Source: an uncultured Salinisphaerales bacterium
Lineage (GTDB): Bacteria > Pseudomonadota > Gammaproteobacteria > Nevskiales > CAJXLF01
Direction of reading: 5' to 3'
Length of the DNA: 64,000 bases
Assembly (NCBI GenBank): GCA_913055805.1
Contig: CAJXLF010000003.1
Location: forward strand, 235,258 to 299,257
Shown here: piece by piece, positions 62,656-64,000 of the stretch
Layout of the letters: each line of letters starts with the position of its first letter
How positions within the stretch are numbered: position 1 is the first letter of the stretch
Position numbers and translations under genes: made by a program
Notes under the pieces: generated by a model
Seen by the model: only the letters and a program-made list of their open reading frames with translations
Database searches by the model: none
What the model was told of the DNA's origin: nothing

Positions 62656-63023
62656 CGCTTTTGTTTCTCGAAGAACCGTTGCGCTTTTTTTATCAGGTCC
62701 AGCTCCTCTGTCCGCTGGGCCAGTTGTTTTTCCAGGGCCTTGATCCGCTTCTGGGCGGCAATCAACTCGTCTTCTTTGGCCTGGGCGGGATCACCTCTGG
62801 ACTTGCGTCGCTTCGGTGATGATGGGGCCGGCTTCATATGAATATTCTCCTTGAGCTCGCCTTTACGACTTTCCATCCGCCAGCGATACAGCATCACCTC
62901 ATGGATATCCAGCGCCTGGGCAATAGCCCGGCATGTAACGCCAGGATGCTCACTCAGTCTAACGGCTTGCTGCTTATAAGCCAGGGTATAGCGATCATAG
63001 TTTCGTTTCTTGGTTTGTCCCAT
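62652..63023 (-). CDS. IS3-family OrfA
   Basis: A 123-residue protein with the N-terminal helix-turn-helix YTLAYKQQAVRLSEHPGVTCRAIAQALDIHEVMLYRWR that binds the IS ends, and a C-terminal leucine-zipper-like coil ALEKQLAQRTEELDLIKKAQRFF. The slip run A7 lies near its end, giving the OrfAB fusion. Confidence 0.92.
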   Translation of the reverse strand: MGQTKKRNYDRYTLAYKQQAVRLSEHPGVTCRAIAQALDIHEVMLYRWRMESRKGELKENIHMKPAPSSPKRRKSRGDPAQAKEDELIAAQKRIKALEKQLAQRTEELDLIKKAQRFFEKQKR

Positions 63024-63119
63024 TTTTCACTCCAGTTGAACAGTCAATGACTGTCCACCGAAGTGGTGCTAGATCAGCCGCCCGGTTAGGGCGGTCCCTC
63101 TTGAATGACTTGTTGGGCG

Positions 63120-63935
63120 TCATGCACTTGGGCCATGCTGAACCGGTCCTTGCCAAGAAAACGCCTGAAGCACGTCATTAAGGATGTGTTGCAAAGCTTC
63201 CAATGACTCGGGGGATACATCCACCTCTCCAAAGTGCCCATCTGCCATGGTAGATCCGAAGCGACTTCCGTTGAGTGAGTTCAATATTAGGACCCCGCCT
63301 GCGGGTGCACTTACCAAATTGTTTTCAACGGGTTGAAGATTCATTGGTTGTGGATTCCTACCGGCCCCCAAGCCACGCGCCCGATCTTCCAAGTGTTGTG
63401 ATGTATTCCGAACTCCCCGCAAATTTGGAAACGCCGATCCAATCCTTGCATGAAGTTCCGGCAGCTCTTCTGGAACATCACGCTCCCGAGCTAAAACACC
63501 CAAGAATTTATCGAAGGCATCAAGCGCGTATAGAAACGCCTTGGCATAAATGAACGATATTCCATGCTCGAATTCCCGAGGCAACGAACCCCCCTGCCAC
63601 TTTTCTCTCTTGAACCGAACTTCAGTCTCGAACTGAATTTTTTCCCAGACTTCTCGGGAAGAAGCGTTCTGATTTTCTAGTTCAAGTTCATTCCTGATCC
63701 GTGCTCTATGTTCAGCATCGCGTTCCCACTGATCCTGATCAGCAAACGAAGGCCGAGACTCCCGGGCTGCCATGAAAAGGTTTAATGCCAGATTGGCTTC
63801 GTAGAACTGTGATGTCAGGGAGCGCAACTGGCCTTCTATCTCGAAAGCCCACTGCCGGTCATCAGACTCCAACCACGTTCCTGGTGTTATGACTTCAAAG
63901 ATGAGCATGCTTTTATGACGCCCAACGAATGACAT
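63120..63935 (-). CDS. hypothetical protein of cassette J
   Basis: A 271-residue soluble protein starting at ATG 63935, where GGAGG lies a few bases upstream; a start at 63989 is less likely. It has charged helical stretches (DAEHRARIRNELELE...) and a Gly-rich segment around residue 210 (RARGLGAGRNPQP). I recognise no domain. It lies after attC 9, at the window edge, so its own upstream boundary may be the next attC or attI. Confidence 0.6.
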   Translation of the reverse strand: MSFVGRHKSMLIFEVITPGTWLESDDRQWAFEIEGQLRSLTSQFYEANLALNLFMAARESRPSFADQDQWERDAEHRARIRNELELENQNASSREVWEKIQFETEVRFKREKWQGGSLPREFEHGISFIYAKAFLYALDAFDKFLGVLARERDVPEELPELHARIGSAFPNLRGVRNTSQHLEDRARGLGAGRNPQPMNLQPVENNLVSAPAGGVLILNSLNGSRFGSTMADGHFGEVDVSPESLEALQHILNDVLQAFSWQGPVQHGPSA

Positions 63936-64000
63936 GGACCTCCCCCCTCTTACGGCTTCTATGAGCCAGAATGGAGATGTCGAATTCATCCAAACAACGA

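Larger units (their letters stand above)
61774..63076 (-). mobile_element. IS3-family insertion sequence (1,303 bp)
   Basis: Ends are TG...CA with 24-bp terminal inverted repeats matching at 21 positions (TGATCTA-x-CACCACTT at the left, same at the right on the other strand). It encodes OrfA and OrfB in the -1 relation. No clear target duplication was found: the three flanking bases are GCT on the left and GCC on the right. It lies inside attC 9. Confidence 0.88.
61750..63118 (-). other. attC site 9, split by an IS3-family element
   Basis: The right half GCATAACGCCTGAGTTAAGG (61750-61769) and the left half ending GTTGGGC (63112-63118) would form one attC of about 65 bp once the 1.3-kb insertion is removed. 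The rest of the stem, CCGCCC-GGTTA-GGGCGG, lies at 63078-63094. Confidence 0.8.
54656..64000 (-). mobile_element. chromosomal integron cassette array
   Basis: About 9.3 kb in which minus-strand genes are separated by imperfect palindromes bounded by RYYYAAC and GTTRRRY core sites. That is the definition of attC-separated gene cassettes. Nine full or split sites and one half-site were found. Inner core pairs are exactly complementary for most cassettes. The integrase and attI are not seen; because the genes read toward low coordinates, they should lie past 64,000. Confidence 0.88.

Noticed and set aside
62685..62691. Run of T as a terminator
   Set aside because: It lies inside OrfA and is the frameshift slip site; no stem precedes it.

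Overview
The window looks like chromosomal DNA of a GC-rich, aerobic gammaproteobacterium. It encodes many lipoproteins, a periplasmic multihaem fusion, a JDVT-CTERM-like surface protein, RhlE, glutathione-dependent enzymes and a P450. The genus cannot be named from the sequence alone; free-living marine or hydrocarbon-associated lineages fit best. No rRNA, tRNA or CRISPR array was seen.

Region 1 (1-30,300) is host-like, GC-rich DNA in small operons. PadR faces a FAD oxidoreductase operon across two identical palindromes. A very large lipoprotein fuses a beta-helix to a dihaem cytochrome. A P450 is followed by a GST. A polytopic membrane protein is coupled to a cupredoxin. A repeat-bearing M19-like dipeptidase lipoprotein precedes a Kazal-like lipoprotein. 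An Atm1-type ABC exporter, an amidoligase and a PqiA-domain protein form a tight operon. A LysR regulator faces a quinone/electrophile-defence operon (glutathionyl-hydroquinone reductase, azoreductase, DoxX, two pirins, OsmC). A CPA2 antiporter and an AMACR-type CoA transferase/racemase close the region.

Region 2 (about 30,392-44,064) is a more AT-rich genomic island. It lies between two copies of a 20-bp direct repeat that contains the first codons of the small membrane-protein gene at 44,069. A decayed IS6-type transposase lies at its left edge. Related about 50-bp AT-rich palindromic elements sit at the left end, in the middle and at the right end, splitting it into two modules. Module one is an AraC-controlled AlmA/MymA-type monooxygenase pathway with SDR, alpha/beta hydrolases, thioesterase and diiron-type protein, plus a nitrilase-superfamily operon with TetR. 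Module two has two exported esterases facing a second AraC regulator.

Region 3 (44,069-54,540) returns to host-like genes: YtoQ, a membrane-anchored periplasmic protein with a caspase/CHAT-like His...Cys signature, a beta-helix/Calx-beta JDVT-CTERM protein, a LuxR regulator, rhlE, and small enzymes.

Region 4 (54,656 to the window end) is a chromosomal integron cassette array. It has one half and nine full or split attC-like sites, and all genes lie on the minus strand. Cassettes carry a flavodoxin-fold quinone reductase, an AAC(3)-I-like aminoglycoside acetyltransferase coupled to a conserved hypothetical gene, an HSL-type hydrolase, HigBA, a PNPOx-like protein, VOC plus GyrI-like proteins, an AraC-GyrI regulator, an ABM monooxygenase, a small membrane protein and an unknown protein. 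An IS3-family element splits one attC. The integrase is not in the window and should lie beyond 64,000.
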